A stretch of 55,497 bases of DNA from Verrucomicrobiota bacterium (lineage in GTDB: Bacteria; Verrucomicrobiota; Verrucomicrobiia; Opitutales; UBA953), in NCBI GenBank assembly GCA_015061905.1, contig SUVQ01000012.1, positions 1 to 55,497 of the forward strand, given 5' to 3'. Under the pieces are notes generated by a model that was not told the DNA's origin, ran no database searches, and saw only the letters and a list, made by a program, of their open reading frames with translations. The stretch's first letter is position 1, and each line of letters opens with the position of its first letter. Shown in pieces: positions 1-9,420 of this stretch. The translations under genes were made by a program, and so were the position numbers.

Positions 1-152
1 CCGCCTGTTTACGCACAGCCGATACTCCCAACGCTTCTTTCTTAAAAACGCTTTTTTGCAGATTTGCTCATCGTGGGACCTCTTTGTCGCATGACTTATT
101 CGGTGCACTTTTTCATGAGGCAACGCGATCAAAACCGACGAAAATTTCACTA

Positions 153-181
153 TTGACGCGCCGCACAAAAAGAGATTTCAT
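153..181 (+). promoter_or_regulatory. Candidate sigma-70-type promoter of tRNA-Ala
   Basis: TTGACG at 153-158 and TTTCAT at 176-181 are separated by exactly 17 bases and end 17 bases before the tRNA. The -35 match is good and the -10 match is weak. No other gene could use it. Inferred from spacing only. Confidence 0.4.
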
Positions 182-198
182 TTTCGGCATTCTTCTTT

Positions 199-274
199 GG
201 GGTCATAGCTCAGTTGGTAGAGCGCTTCAATGGCATTGAAGAGGTCGTCAGTTCGATCCTGATTGGCTCCACCA
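199..274 (+). tRNA. tRNA-Ala (anticodon GGC)
   Basis: A complete 76-nt cloverleaf can be folded by eye: a 7-bp acceptor stem including the G3:U70 wobble pair that alanyl-tRNA synthetase recognises, D stem GCTC/GAGC, anticodon stem CTTCA/TGAAG around loop ATGGCAT (anticodon GGC, reads GCC/GCU), T loop TTCGATC, and an encoded CCA end. A terminator follows at once, so it is probably a single-gene transcript. A phage-like gene remnant lies downstream, which fits tRNA genes being common integration sites. Confidence 0.95.
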
Positions 275-290
275 TTTTCTTTCATAAATC

Positions 291-329
291 GCCCGCAAAG
301 CCGTATAAAAAAGGCTTCGCGGGCTTTTT
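291..329 (+). terminator. Rho-independent terminator after tRNA-Ala
   Basis: GCCCGCAAAGCC pairs with GGCTTCGCGGGC (one mismatch) around a short A-rich loop, followed by five T residues. It starts 16 bases after the tRNA CCA end. Confidence 0.85.
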
Positions 330-410
330 CGTGCGCTGCGGCATGCTCATTTTAGTCCGTAAAAATATCCGAAAACGCCCCTTGTTTACTTATATTTAAA
401 GACTTTTAAA

Positions 411-437
411 TAAAAAAAACGTTCGCAAAAGCGAACA
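411..437 (-). terminator. Perfect hairpin with U-tract on the minus strand
   Basis: GTTCGC-AAAA-GCGAAC (421-436) is preceded on the plus strand by a run of A, so on the minus strand it reads as a stem followed by eight T: a good intrinsic terminator. No intact minus-strand gene now lies just upstream of it. It may be left over from the decayed element at 414-1418. Confidence 0.55.
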
Positions 438-1418
438 GGAGAGAAACTCGACAAGCCTACGGCGGCACGTTACCTCGATGTTGAAAGCGACGCAAAGACG
501 GGGCGTTTACATGCTGTTACAAGCCGCGTAAGCATAACGGATGCGACGGACGCAGAGCTTTCTGCGCAGGCTTATCGTGACGCTATCGGAAGCGCAAAAG
601 AAGCGGGTATTACGAATGCGGCGCGTAATGCGTGGAAGCCCGACATGACGGCAGAGGAGCGCGAGAAAACACAGATTAAGTTTTATCTTTCCGACGAGAA
701 AGTGGCGTTGCTTGATTCGCTGAACTACCATGCGCAACAGGCGGAAAAGCTTGGCGGTAAAGATTTAATTCAGCTCGAAGAAGACATTAAGGAGTTTAAC
801 AAGGTAGTCTCTATCCTTTCCAAGGAAGACTTGGACGAGGTGAAAGCGGCGTTGAAATCTCAAGACGGAGAGGTTGTGTTCGCGCTACGAAAAAGCCGCC
901 ACGCCCGTGGAGCGACTTCTCTCCTTCGGCGGGCTTTCGGAGCGTTCCCGCGAAGCACTCTTAGGAGAAAAAGCCAAGATTCACTTTTGCGAACTCAACC
1001 GCCAAATCCGCGAGTCTCTCCGCTTGGCACTTTTCGCGCCGCATGGCGTTCCCGCATGCGGGAACGCCATGCCTTCCGCCCCTCAACTTTCAGTGCACTT
1101 TTAAATGAGGCATCCCTCAGCTCCAACGGAATCATTTACGGCTACTTTGACCCTGTGCGCAGGGAGTTGCATTTGAACTCGGACTTTGCGGATTTTGACA
1201 CTCCGATTCATGAGTGGACGCACGTTTGGTGGGCGTGGCTCAAAGGCAAAGACCCGCGAATGATTGAACGCATTGCCGAGCTGATGAAGCAGACGAAAGA
1301 GTATCAACGTTTCCGTATGGAAGCGATGACCGACAAGAAGTCTGTTTATCACGGGCTTAGCGAAGAGGAACTTGCCGAAGAAGTGTTTGCTCGCCTCACC
1401 GGGAAGCGCGGCGAAAGC
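414..1418 (+). pseudogene. Remnant of a phage/ICE-type polyvalent protein with metallopeptidase domain
   Basis: An open frame without a start codon runs from 414 to about 880 (contains EKLDKPTAARYLDVES and a helical, acidic stretch). Plausible coding then shifts to another frame (about 874-1040, RYEKAATPVERLLSFGG) and back to the first frame (about 1104-1418). The last part has HEWTH, with LAEEVFARL about 55 residues later, which resembles the zinc-peptidase domain (HExxH-like with a downstream glutamate) of large multi-domain proteins from phages and conjugative elements; here the motif reads HEWTH. At least two frame breaks and the missing 5' end mark it as dead. A 32-bp palindrome sits at the second break. 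The stretch is almost free of the motif so common elsewhere, as expected for foreign DNA. Confidence 0.7.
1041..1072. repeat. Perfect 32-bp palindrome containing two inverted motif copies
   Basis: The sequence reads identically on both strands; its centre is GTTCCCGCATGCGGGAAC, flanked by GCATGGC/GCCATGC. It holds one CGTTCCCG and one CGGGAACG back to back. It lies inside the decayed polyvalent-protein gene, near a frame break, so it may be an inserted element or a site of rearrangement. Confidence 0.9.
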
Positions 1419-1461
1419 AAAAACACGCGCTCCGTTCGGGAACGCGTGTTTTTGTTTTTTT
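1419..1461. terminator. Bidirectional terminator 3' of nifJ
   Basis: AAAAACACGCG (1419-1429) pairs with CGCGTGTTTTT (1443-1453). T runs follow in both directions, so it can end nifJ on the minus strand and anything read through the pseudogene on the plus strand. One motif copy lies in the loop. Confidence 0.8.
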
Positions 1462-1474
1462 CTAAAGAAAAGAA

Positions 1475-4400
1475 TTATTTCTTTTCTTCTGCCTTGGGCT
1501 CGGGGGCATAAGTGCCGACGAGCGCCTTGTAATAATGGAAGCGGTTCGTCACCATTTCCTGCGCCTTCGCGTAGATTTCCGCCGCGTGAGCCGGATTGGA
1601 ACGCTTAAGTCCCTTGAAGCGGGTTTCCGTTTCCATGAACTTTTCGAGTTCAATCTTCATCGCGGGAACGTCGAGCGTAAACGGATTCTTACCCGCCGCG
1701 ATGTTTGCCGGATTGTAGCGGAAGATCGGCCAGTAGCCGGATTCGACAGCAACCTTTTGGTGATCCGCGCCGTCCGCAAGATTGCGGAGTCCGTGCGCGA
1801 TACAGTGCGCATAAGCGATAATCAATGCCGGTCCGTCAAAGGCTTCGGCTTCCTTCATCGCCTGCAGAAGTTGCGTATCCTTGTAGCCGATGGCGACGCG
1901 GGCGACGTAAACGTTCCCGTATTGAACTGCGATTTGGGCAAGGTCCTTCTTCGGAAGCTGCTTACCCGCCGTGGCGAATTTTGCGACAGCCCCCATCGAA
2001 GTCGATTTCGACATTTGTCCGCCCGTATTGGAATAAACTTCCGTGTCGAGCACGAGAATTTTGACATTCTTGCCGGAAGCAAGCGCGTGGTCCAACCCTC
2101 CGTAGCCGATGTCGTATGCCCAGCCGTCGCCGCCGACAATCCAAACGCATTTTTTGAGAAGGAACTCGCTGACGCCAAGGAGGGATTTCGCTTCAGGCGT
2201 TCCCGCGGCTTCGAGCTTCTTGTTCAATTCAGCGATGCGCTCACGTTGCGCGGCGATATCCGCTTCCGTTGCCTGCGGAGCATCGAGAATCGCTTTCGCG
2301 AAATCTTCTCCGACAACCGGAGCGAGAGCGGCGAGTTCGCGGCGGGCAATGTCCGTCTTTTTATCGACGGCATAGCGCATACCGAGACCGAATTCGGCGT
2401 TGTCTTCGAAGAGCGAGTTTGCCCAAGCCGGACCGCGCCCGTCCTTGTTCGTCGTGTAAGGCGTGGTCGGAAGGTTTCCGCCGTAAATCGAGGAGCAACC
2501 CGTCGCGTTGGCGATGTAGGTGCGATCGCCGAAGAGCTGCGTCATGAGCTTGATGTAGGGCGTTTCGCCGCAAGCTGCGCAGGCTCCGGAAAATTCCATG
2601 AGCGGCGTCATAAACTGTGCATCGCGCATCGTGTTGCCGAGCTTCGTGCGATCCGGATCCGGGAGATTCAGGAAGAAGTCCCAGTTCTTGGCTTCGGCTT
2701 CGCGCAACGGCGGTTGCGGTGCCATCATGATTGCCTTGCGCGTCGGGTCGTTCTTGTCCTTACCCGGGCAAACCTGCGTACAAATCGTGCAACCCGTGCA
2801 ATCTTCCGGAGCGACCTGAATCGTGAAGAGATTCTTGATACCGTCCTTGGCGGGAGCCTTAAACGGAACGCTCTTGAAGGTTTCGGGAGCGCCGGCAAGA
2901 GCGGCTTCCGGATAGAACTTCGAACGAATTGCGGCGTGCGGGCAAATGCTGACGCACTTGTTACACTGAATGCAAAGCGAGGCGTCCCAAACCGGGATTT
3001 CCGCCGCGAGGTCGCGCTTTTCGTATTTTGTAGTTCCGGACGGGAACTGTCCGTCTGCCGGGAGCGCAGAAGTCGGAAGCAAGTCGCCCTTGTTGGCAAT
3101 CATCATCGCCTGAACTTTTTTGAAGAAGTCCGGCGCGCCTTCGTAAGCCGGCGGCACCTGCGGTTTCGCGTCGGCATCGACCGTCGCGGGAACGCTGATT
3201 TCGTGCAGATTTGCAAGCGAATTATCGACCGCCTTAAAGTTCATCTGAACGATTTCTTCGCCCTTCTTCGCGTAGGTTTTTTCGATGGATTTCTTAATTT
3301 GAGCAATCGCTTCGTCCTTCGGAAGAATGTTTGCGAGTGCAAAGAAGCAAGCCTGCATGACGGTGTTCGTGCGACCCTTCATGCCGGATTCCGCAGCGAC
3401 GCGCGAAGCGTCAATCACGTAAACGCGGAGTTTTTTCGCAATAATTTCTTCCTGCCATTCCTTGGAGAAACGCTTCCAGGTTTCTTCCGGCGAGAACGGA
3501 GAGTTCAAAAGCACCGTCGCGCCTTCCATCGTGTATTCAAGAATCGGCTGGCGACCGATGAACACGTATTGCGAGCAGGCGACGAAATTTGCCTTCTTGA
3601 TTAAATATGCCGAGCGGATCGGCTTCGGACCGAAACGCAGGTGGGAAACCGTCGAGGCACCGGATTTCTTGGAGTCGTAAACGAAATAGCCCTGCGCGTA
3701 ATTCGGCGTTTGTTCTCCGATAATTTTAATCGAGTTTTTGTTCGCGCCGACCGTTCCGTCCGCGCCGAGCCCGACGAAGACGGCGCGCTTAACGTCGTCC
3801 GCTTCAATATCGAAGCCGTCGTCCCACGGGAGCGAGAGGTTCGTAACGTCGTCGTAAATACCGACCGTGAAGCGTTTTTTCGGAGCGTCTTTGGAGAGTT
3901 CGTCGTAAATGGATTTGACCATTCCCGGATTAAATTCTTTGGACCCGATTCCGTAGCGACCGCCGACAATCGTCGGGAGCGCGCCGCCTTTTTCCATATA
4001 AGCGGCAAAAACGCTGAGCAGGAGCGGTTCGCCGATAGAGCCGTTTTCCTTGGTGCGGTCGAGCACGGCGATTTTCTTCACCGTTTCCGGCATCACCTTG
4101 AGGAACGCCTGCGCATCAAACGGCAGGAACAAGCGGACTTTGACGAGACCGAGCTTTTCGCCCTTCGCGTTGAGTGCGTCGATGGTTTCTTCAATCGTTT
4201 CGCAGGAGGAACCCATGGAAACGATAACGCGTTCTGCGTCCGGTGCTCCGTAGTAATCAAAAATGTGATACTGACGTCCGGTCGCGGCGGCAAATTTGTC
4301 CATCATTTCCTGAACAATTGCGGGAACGGCGTCGTAGTATTTGTTGCCGGCTTCGCGCCCTTGGAAATAAACGTCCGGATTTTGCGCCGTGCCGTGAATG

Positions 4401-5047
4401 CAGGGACGTTCCGGAGACATCGCGCGGGAACGGAATGCGGCGATGTCGTTTTCATCGACAACCGCTTTGATAACGTCGTCGGAAATGGTTTCGATTTTGG
4501 AAACTTCGTGCGAAGTGCGGAAGCCGTCAAAGAAGTGCATAAACGGCACGCGGGAACGCAACGAAGCGGCATGTGCGATAAGCGCCATATCCTGCGCTTC
4601 CTGACCGGACGTGGAATTGAGCATCGCAAAGCCGCAGGAGCGGCAACTCATCACGTCGGAATGGTCACCGAAAATGGAAAGAGCATGTGTTGCCAAGGCG
4701 CGCGCCGTCACGTGCATCGTGAACGGAATCAGTTCGCCGGCGATTTTATACATGTTCGGGATCATGAGCAGAAGACCTTGAGACGCCGTAAACGTCGTCG
4801 TCAAAGCGCCTGCGAGCAACGAGCCGTGAACGGCACCCGCAACACCGGCTTCGGATTGAAGTTGTTCCACAACGGGAACGTTATTCCAAAGATTCGGCAT
4901 TTGCTTGGCGGACCACTCGTCACAGGATTCCGCCATCGGGGAAGACGGCGTAATCGGGTAAATAGCGATGACTTCGCTAAGTCGGTAAGCTACGGATGCA
5001 ACGGCTTCGTTGGCATCCATTGTTTTGAACTTGGGTGATTTTGCCAT
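1475..5047 (-). CDS. nifJ: Pyruvate:ferredoxin (flavodoxin) oxidoreductase
   Basis: The product (1,190 residues, normal for the single-chain enzyme) oxidises pyruvate with CoA to acetyl-CoA and CO2, passing electrons to ferredoxin or flavodoxin in the cytoplasm; this is the usual pyruvate step in anaerobes. All domains are present. The N-terminal pyruvate-binding part has [11 protein letters not shown]. Two 4Fe-4S motifs follow, [13 protein letters not shown] near residue 694 and [12 protein letters not shown] near 747. The C-terminal thiamine-diphosphate domain has [15 protein letters not shown] near 974 and EVYSNTGGQ. The start at 5047 is chosen because AAGGGCG precedes it and the protein then begins [15 protein letters not shown]; an in-frame ATG 13 codons upstream lacks such a site. 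It is a single gene, divergent from folE2. Confidence 0.97.
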   Translation of the reverse strand: MAKSPKFKTMDANEAVASVAYRLSEVIAIYPITPSSPMAESCDEWSAKQMPNLWNNVPVVEQLQSEAGVAGAVHGSLLAGALTTTFTASQGLLLMIPNMYKIAGELIPFTMHVTARALATHALSIFGDHSDVMSCRSCGFAMLNSTSGQEAQDMALIAHAASLRSRVPFMHFFDGFRTSHEVSKIETISDDVIKAVVDENDIAAFRSRAMSPERPCIHGTAQNPDVYFQGREAGNKYYDAVPAIVQEMMDKFAAATGRQYHIFDYYGAPDAERVIVSMGSSCETIEETIDALNAKGEKLGLVKVRLFLPFDAQAFLKVMPETVKKIAVLDRTKENGSIGEPLLLSVFAAYMEKGGALPTIVGGRYGIGSKEFNPGMVKSIYDELSKDAPKKRFTVGIYDDVTNLSLPWDDGFDIEADDVKRAVFVGLGADGTVGANKNSIKIIGEQTPNYAQGYFVYDSKKSGASTVSHLRFGPKPIRSAYLIKKANFVACSQYVFIGRQPILEYTMEGATVLLNSPFSPEETWKRFSKEWQEEIIAKKLRVYVIDASRVAAESGMKGRTNTVMQACFFALANILPKDEAIAQIKKSIEKTYAKKGEEIVQMNFKAVDNSLANLHEISVPATVDADAKPQVPPAYEGAPDFFKKVQAMMIANKGDLLPTSALPADGQFPSGTTKYEKRDLAAEIPVWDASLCIQCNKCVSICPHAAIRSKFYPEAALAGAPETFKSVPFKAPAKDGIKNLFTIQVAPEDCTGCTICTQVCPGKDKNDPTRKAIMMAPQPPLREAEAKNWDFFLNLPDPDRTKLGNTMRDAQFMTPLMEFSGACAACGETPYIKLMTQLFGDRTYIANATGCSSIYGGNLPTTPYTTNKDGRGPAWANSLFEDNAEFGLGMRYAVDKKTDIARRELAALAPVVGEDFAKAILDAPQATEADIAAQRERIAELNKKLEAAGTPEAKSLLGVSEFLLKKCVWIVGGDGWAYDIGYGGLDHALASGKNVKILVLDTEVYSNTGGQMSKSTSMGAVAKFATAGKQLPKKDLAQIAVQYGNVYVARVAIGYKDTQLLQAMKEAEAFDGPALIIAYAHCIAHGLRNLADGADHQKVAVESGYWPIFRYNPANIAAGKNPFTLDVPAMKIELEKFMETETRFKGLKRSNPAHAAEIYAKAQEMVTNRFHYYKALVGTYAPEPKAEEKK

Positions 5048-5215
5048 ATCGCCCTTGATGATGATAAAAAACAGCCCGTTTTTCAAACATTTTCGCCTAA
5101 AAATGAAGCGGTTATAGAATCGCTAAATTTACCTGCGAGGGGATCGTCTCCCGTCAAACTTTTTTCAGATTTTACAATCGCAAAAAATGTGATACGATTT
5201 GTAGACTTTTTTGTA

Positions 5216-6154
5216 ATGAGTGCAGATTGTCCATTAAGATTTTACGATACGGGCTTTGAAGTAACGCCCGAATATCGTGCGTCCCTGCCGGACATGCAGA
5301 ACAGCAATGTAACGGCGATTCCCGGCGGAACGGTTCCGTTGTTGCAAGTCGGCATGTCGAATTTCCGACTCCCCATCCGCCTCGCTCGACGCGGGAACGC
5401 GGAAGCGATTCCGGTCGAAGCCTCGGTTACGGGAACGGTTTCTCTTGATGCGATGCATAAGGGAATCAACATGTCGCGGATCGTTCGTATTTTTTACGAA
5501 TACCAAAATGAAGTTTTCACGCCGGCAACGCTGAAGAAAATTCTCGAAAGCTATCTTTCCGAAATCGGCTCTTCCCGTGCGCAGGTTCGCGTGGATTTCA
5601 ATTATCCGATTTTGCAAAAAAGCCTGCGCAGCGGTCTTGCCGGTTACCAATATTACACTTGCGCTTACGAAGGCATTTTAGAAAACGGCAAATTCCGTGC
5701 CTTTGTGCATTTTGACTTCGTTTATTCGTCTGCGTGCCCCTGCTCCGCCGAACTTTCGGAGCACGCGCGCACCTCGCGCAACATTCTCGGGATTCCGCAT
5801 TCGCAACGTTCCAAAGCGCGAATCCTCGCGGAAATTGCTCCGGATCGGGAAATGTTCATCGAGGATTTTCAGGAACTTTGCCTGAAAGCACTTCACACGG
5901 AGACGCAAGTCATGGTAAAACGCGAAGACGAACAGGCGTTTGCCGAGCTCAACGGTGCCTACTACAAGTTCGTGGAAGATGCCGCACGCCTGCTTTTTGC
6001 ACAATTCAATCCGGATTCTCGCATTATCGATTTTCGTATTGTCTGCGCGCACTTGGAATCGCTTCACTCCCACGATGCGGTTTCCGTCATCGTCAAAGGC
6101 GTTCCCGGCGGGCTCACGCACACGTTCTCGGATTTCCGGGCACTCGTTTGCTAA
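5216..6154 (+). CDS. folE2: GTP cyclohydrolase I, type IB
   Basis: It converts GTP to 7,8-dihydroneopterin triphosphate, the first step to tetrahydrofolate and, in many bacteria, queuosine. Recognition rests on the type IB signature [18 protein letters not shown] near residue 173; cysteines of this segment bind the active-site metal in this family. The end [13 protein letters not shown] fits the family's C-terminus. No other folate gene is nearby. The start is uncertain: 5216 ([11 protein letters not shown]) matches family length, but another in-frame start lies at 5189 and neither has a strong ribosome site. Its last four bases overlap the convergent HAD gene. Confidence 0.9.
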   Translation: MSADCPLRFYDTGFEVTPEYRASLPDMQNSNVTAIPGGTVPLLQVGMSNFRLPIRLARRGNAEAIPVEASVTGTVSLDAMHKGINMSRIVRIFYEYQNEVFTPATLKKILESYLSEIGSSRAQVRVDFNYPILQKSLRSGLAGYQYYTCAYEGILENGKFRAFVHFDFVYSSACPCSAELSEHARTSRNILGIPHSQRSKARILAEIAPDREMFIEDFQELCLKALHTETQVMVKREDEQAFAELNGAYYKFVEDAARLLFAQFNPDSRIIDFRIVCAHLESLHSHDAVSVIVKGVPGGLTHTFSDFRALVC

Positions 6155-6816
6155 AAACCGAGCGTAATTAAGCGTTCCCGCAACGCATTCAGCGAAGAAA
6201 AAACGCCTGCGGCATCGCGCAGTGCATCTACGGTCGGTTTTACCAAATCCGGCACCAGCACGGCGACGCAACCTGCGGAAAACGCAGAGCGAAAGCCTGT
6301 CGGAGAATCTTCAACGGCAAGACAATTTCCGGCGGGAACGCCAAGCTTCTTCGCCGTTTCCGCGTAAATCTCCGGAGCGGGTTTTCCGTGCACGACTTCG
6401 TCGCCGCAAGTCGCCGCATCAACAAATTTCCAAAGCCCTGCATGCTCAAGCTTTTCCCGGGCACTTTCGCGGCGCGTGGAAGTCGCCACTCCGATTTTCC
6501 ACTTACGGGAACGCACGAAATCAAAAATCTCCCGAGCACCGGGCATTAGCGGCACGCCGGCTCGCACAAGCTTTGCGTAGTGTTCCCGCGCAGAAGCGAT
6601 TATGCGCTCCGAAGGCAATTCCCGCCCGATTTCTTCCTGCATAATTCGCATACAATCAACCGAGCGATGCCCTACCATTTTTAGGAAAACTTCCCGCGAA
6701 ACGCGCTCGCCGACTTCCTGCGCCGCCGCATCCCAAGCCTTGTGGCTGAGCCGCTCGGAATTAAGTAAGGTGCCGTCCATGTCAAAAATAACGGCGCGAA
6801 TATCGGAAATTTTCAT
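6151..6816 (-). CDS. HAD-family phosphatase / beta-phosphoglucomutase-like
   Basis: A 221-residue haloacid-dehalogenase subfamily IA protein. It has the nucleophile motif [10 protein letters not shown] (Asp12 and Asp14), the second motif VATSTRRES, the lysine of HGKPAPEIY, and the acidic metal motif [13 protein letters not shown] helical cap follows motif I, as in beta-phosphoglucomutases and sugar-phosphate phosphatases; the substrate cannot be read from sequence. The next two minus-strand genes (aldose 1-epimerase, AGE epimerase) are sugar enzymes, so a hexose- or amino-sugar phosphate is a reasonable guess. ATG at 6816 is preferred over TTG at 6819. It overlaps the folE2 stop by four bases. 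Confidence 0.85.
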   Translation of the reverse strand: MKISDIRAVIFDMDGTLLNSERLSHKAWDAAAQEVGERVSREVFLKMVGHRSVDCMRIMQEEIGRELPSERIIASAREHYAKLVRAGVPLMPGAREIFDFVRSRKWKIGVATSTRRESAREKLEHAGLWKFVDAATCGDEVVHGKPAPEIYAETAKKLGVPAGNCLAVEDSPTGFRSAFSAGCVAVLVPDLVKPTVDALRDAAGVFSSLNALRERLITLGF

Positions 6817-6877
6817 CAAATGCAGGGAATAAAAACGTTTTTTCTAAAAGTTGCGAATCGCTTCTTGCGGACAATTC

Positions 6878-6922
6878 AAAAAAAAAAACGTTCCCGCGCG
6901 GAAAAAATTGCACGGGAACGCA
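6878..6922 (-). terminator. Terminator of the aldose epimerase gene built from an inverted motif pair
   Basis: CGTTCCCG (6889-6896) and CGGGAACG (6913-6920) can pair. On the minus strand the stem is followed by a long T run (6878-6888). It lies 27 bases beyond the stop of the aldose epimerase gene. Confidence 0.75.
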
Positions 6923-6948
6923 AACGGTTAAAAATTTCAAAAAAAATT

Positions 6949-7869
6949 TTACTCCAACGAAACGGAAACTTTAAAAGTTTCGGATGCTCCGGGCTCAACG
7001 AAATGCAAGCCGTTCCCGTGCTCGCAGCTGTTCGGCGCGCCCATCCACGGTTCCACACAGTAAAACGGCGCGTCTTCGCTTTCCGACCAAGTAACGACAG
7101 TCGTCCACGGCGTAGGCACTTCGTTTTCGCCGACGCGCACAACGACATTTTCCTCGCCGTTTTTCGGACCGAACGCGACACGATTCGTTTTCAGCTTCGT
7201 GTAAAGCAAATCGCAAATTTCGGGATCGCCGAAAGAAACCGGCTCGCGCGGCGCATCCGCTTTGACAAGCGAACCGTCCGACGCGTGATGCCAGAATTTT
7301 TTGGCATCGATTTTCAGCACATAGTCCTTGCGGGAAAGCTCCGCATGCCACGGCATCGCGAAATAAAAATGATGCCCGGCGCACCACGGAAGGCGCACGT
7401 TCCCGCGGTTGACAAGTTCAAATTCACACTCGAGCGAAAGCTCCGCAAAGCGATACGTAACAAAGAAATCGTAATCGAACGGATAACCTTCGCGCGCCGC
7501 TTCGTCCGGCAAATATTTTACTTTCACGGAATTTTCCGTCGCTTCGACGATTTCAAATTTTCCGTCCACCGCATAGCCGTGCTGCGGCATCGGGCGCACC
7601 ACGCCGTCGACCGGATTTTTCCAGAAAAAACGCTTTCCGTCGGCATAATTGCGTCCCATAAACGGGAACAGAATCGGGTTTCCGCCGCGAATTTTTCGGT
7701 ATTCGGAAAAATCCGCATTTTCGGGCCAAAGAATCACTTGGCGCCGCGTTCCCGCGACATCGAGCTCCCAGCTCAGCAGGCGGGCACCGAGCGTCATGCA
7801 GGCGGTGAAAGAGGAAGCGCCGACGCGCCATTGTTGGAAAATTTGTCCGTCTTTTTCAAAGGTTTTCAT
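6949..7869 (-). CDS. Aldose 1-epimerase family protein
   Basis: A 306-residue galactose-mutarotase-like protein expected to interconvert alpha and beta anomers of a hexose or hexose derivative. Matching motifs are GGNPILFPFMGRN near residue 62, the catalytic-type histidine region MPQHGYA near 95, and CAGHHFYFAMP near 165. Its divergence from classic GalM leaves the substrate open; it is closer in layout to YeaD-type or LacX-type epimerases. It is transcribed with the same polarity as the HAD gene downstream and the AGE epimerase upstream, but each has its own terminator or gap, so they look co-located rather than one tight operon. Confidence 0.85.
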   Translation of the reverse strand: MKTFEKDGQIFQQWRVGASSFTACMTLGARLLSWELDVAGTRRQVILWPENADFSEYRKIRGGNPILFPFMGRNYADGKRFFWKNPVDGVVRPMPQHGYAVDGKFEIVEATENSVKVKYLPDEAAREGYPFDYDFFVTYRFAELSLECEFELVNRGNVRLPWCAGHHFYFAMPWHAELSRKDYVLKIDAKKFWHHASDGSLVKADAPREPVSFGDPEICDLLYTKLKTNRVAFGPKNGEENVVVRVGENEVPTPWTTVVTWSESEDAPFYCVEPWMGAPNSCEHGNGLHFVEPGASETFKVSVSLE

Positions 7870-7989
7870 AGCAGGGAAATTAAAACGCCGCGCACTGCGG
7901 GAACGCGAGCTTCAAAATTTATTTCACACGAAAAAACCGGGCTTCTGCGGCTACTTAAAAACTTCGTAGCGTAGCACAAAATTTTATTC

Positions 7990-8036
7990 GAAAAAAAAGC
8001 GTTCCCGCGGAATTGATTTTTCGCGGGAACGTTTTT
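7990..8036 (-). terminator. Terminator of the AGE epimerase gene, inverted motif pair
   Basis: CGTTCCCGCG (8000-8009) and CGCGGGAACG (8022-8031) form a perfect 10-bp stem. On the minus strand a T run follows (7991-7998). On the plus strand GTTTTTC follows, so it may work both ways. Confidence 0.85.
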
Positions 8037-8064
8037 CTTTGAATTTTAATCAAAAAAGCTTCGC

Positions 8065-9252
8065 TTATTTTGCGAGCATTTCGAGCTGTTGCCAGCATTG
8101 ATAAAGCCCGCGCGGAACGTGGAAGCAACCTTTCCATTTCCCGCCTTTGAGCGAGAGCAACGGCTCGCCTTGCCGCGTAAGATAGCCGAACCATTCCGGA
8201 TACTTTTCGTCCTTAAAATGTTTCCACGCGTAATCGTGAATCCGCGTAAACCATTCCCAGCATTTCGGATCGCCCGTGAGGCGATAGCCTTTGAGCAACG
8301 CAATGAGCGTTTCAATGTGCACCCACCAGAGTTTTTGATCCCACTCAAGTTGTTGGAGAGGACGCCCGAGACGGTCCATAAAATAAAAGATGCCTCCGAA
8401 TTTTTCGTCCCAGCCGTATTCGAGCGCATTGAGGCAAATCGTTTTGGCTTTTTCGATAAGCGCGGGATCGTTTTGGCGTTCGCCGAGATCCATGAGAAAC
8501 CACGTGGATTCAATCATGTGTCCCGGGTTCAGCAAACGCCCGTCCATGTTGTCCGCAAGCGTGCCGTCGGCATTGAGGTGCTCGACGATGAGCCCCGGAC
8601 CGACATCCGGACGGTAAAATTCTTCCGTCACCAAGCGGATGCAGGTGTCGATTGTTTTTTGCAGAAATGCGGGTTCGACGAGCGGTTCGATTTCGAGAGC
8701 GAGATTGCACACGATCATCGGGAGTGCAAACGCTTTCATCGGGCGCGCTTTCGGCGAAGCCTTGCTCCAACGCCCTTTCGGGTTGTCGAAACGGGCGATC
8801 ACGCGGTCGAACGCTTTTTTGGAAATTTCCGCGTATTCGGCGTTCCCGGTCGCGATTGAAAGTTGCCCGAACGCCATGCACGCGAACGTATTCGAGAAAA
8901 TGTTGTAAGGCTCGACTTGCGGCGTGCCGTCGCGAGCAAGCGAGAAATAGAAATTGTATTCGCCGTCGTGTCCGTATTTTTTCAAAAATTCCGCACCCTG
9001 AATTGCGCAATCGAGCCATTCCTTGCGCTTTTCAACGCGGTTGTAAAGGAACGCGAACATCCAAACCTGGCGCCCTTGGAGCCAAATAAATTTGTCCGTA
9101 TCAAACACGCTTCCGTCGCGGTCAAGGCAGGTAAAATAGCCGCCGTATTCTTTGTCCTGCGACTTTTCGAGCCAAAACGGAAGCACGTTGTCGAGAAGCT
9201 CGGATTTGTATTGTCGGGCGAGTTTAGCAAAAGTTTCTTTCACGGGTGTCAT
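8065..9252 (-). CDS. AGE-family (N-acylglucosamine 2-epimerase-like) sugar epimerase/isomerase
   Basis: A 395-residue protein with the alpha/alpha-barrel signature of the family that includes N-acetylglucosamine 2-epimerase (renin-binding protein), cellobiose 2-epimerase and mannose isomerase. Seen: GGYFTCLDRDGSVFDTDK near residue 37, WLQGRQVWMFA near 57, LLNPGHMIESTWFLMDL near 235 (the catalytic-type histidine), and KLWWVHIETLIALL near 300. Length matches the family. Which sugar it epimerises is not decided; with a neighbouring aldose epimerase and HAD protein, N-acyl-mannosamine or a mannose-type substrate is plausible. The start at 9252 (MTPVKETFAKLA) is preferred over an upstream ATG. Confidence 0.88.
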   Translation of the reverse strand: MTPVKETFAKLARQYKSELLDNVLPFWLEKSQDKEYGGYFTCLDRDGSVFDTDKFIWLQGRQVWMFAFLYNRVEKRKEWLDCAIQGAEFLKKYGHDGEYNFYFSLARDGTPQVEPYNIFSNTFACMAFGQLSIATGNAEYAEISKKAFDRVIARFDNPKGRWSKASPKARPMKAFALPMIVCNLALEIEPLVEPAFLQKTIDTCIRLVTEEFYRPDVGPGLIVEHLNADGTLADNMDGRLLNPGHMIESTWFLMDLGERQNDPALIEKAKTICLNALEYGWDEKFGGIFYFMDRLGRPLQQLEWDQKLWWVHIETLIALLKGYRLTGDPKCWEWFTRIHDYAWKHFKDEKYPEWFGYLTRQGEPLLSLKGGKWKGCFHVPRGLYQCWQQLEMLAK

Positions 9253-9420
9253 AGCAATGGCGATTTTATTCCGCACGCCCCGCAAATGAAAGCGATTTTT
9301 GAAAAAAAAAACTTCCTTCGTAAAGCATATGCCAAGACCAAGCTACTCTCCCGTTAAAACTCGCCGAAAACTTCGCCGTTGCGGCGGGAACGCGATTGGG
9401 ATTAGATTCTGACAAATATT

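Noticed and set aside
1535..3604. A 689-codon open frame opposite nifJ
   Set aside because: nifJ is certain on the other strand, and this frame has the Arg/Phe-rich look of a complement shadow.
6820..7974. A 384-codon plus-strand frame opposite the aldose epimerase gene
   Set aside because: It has no domain features and the minus-strand epimerase is well supported.
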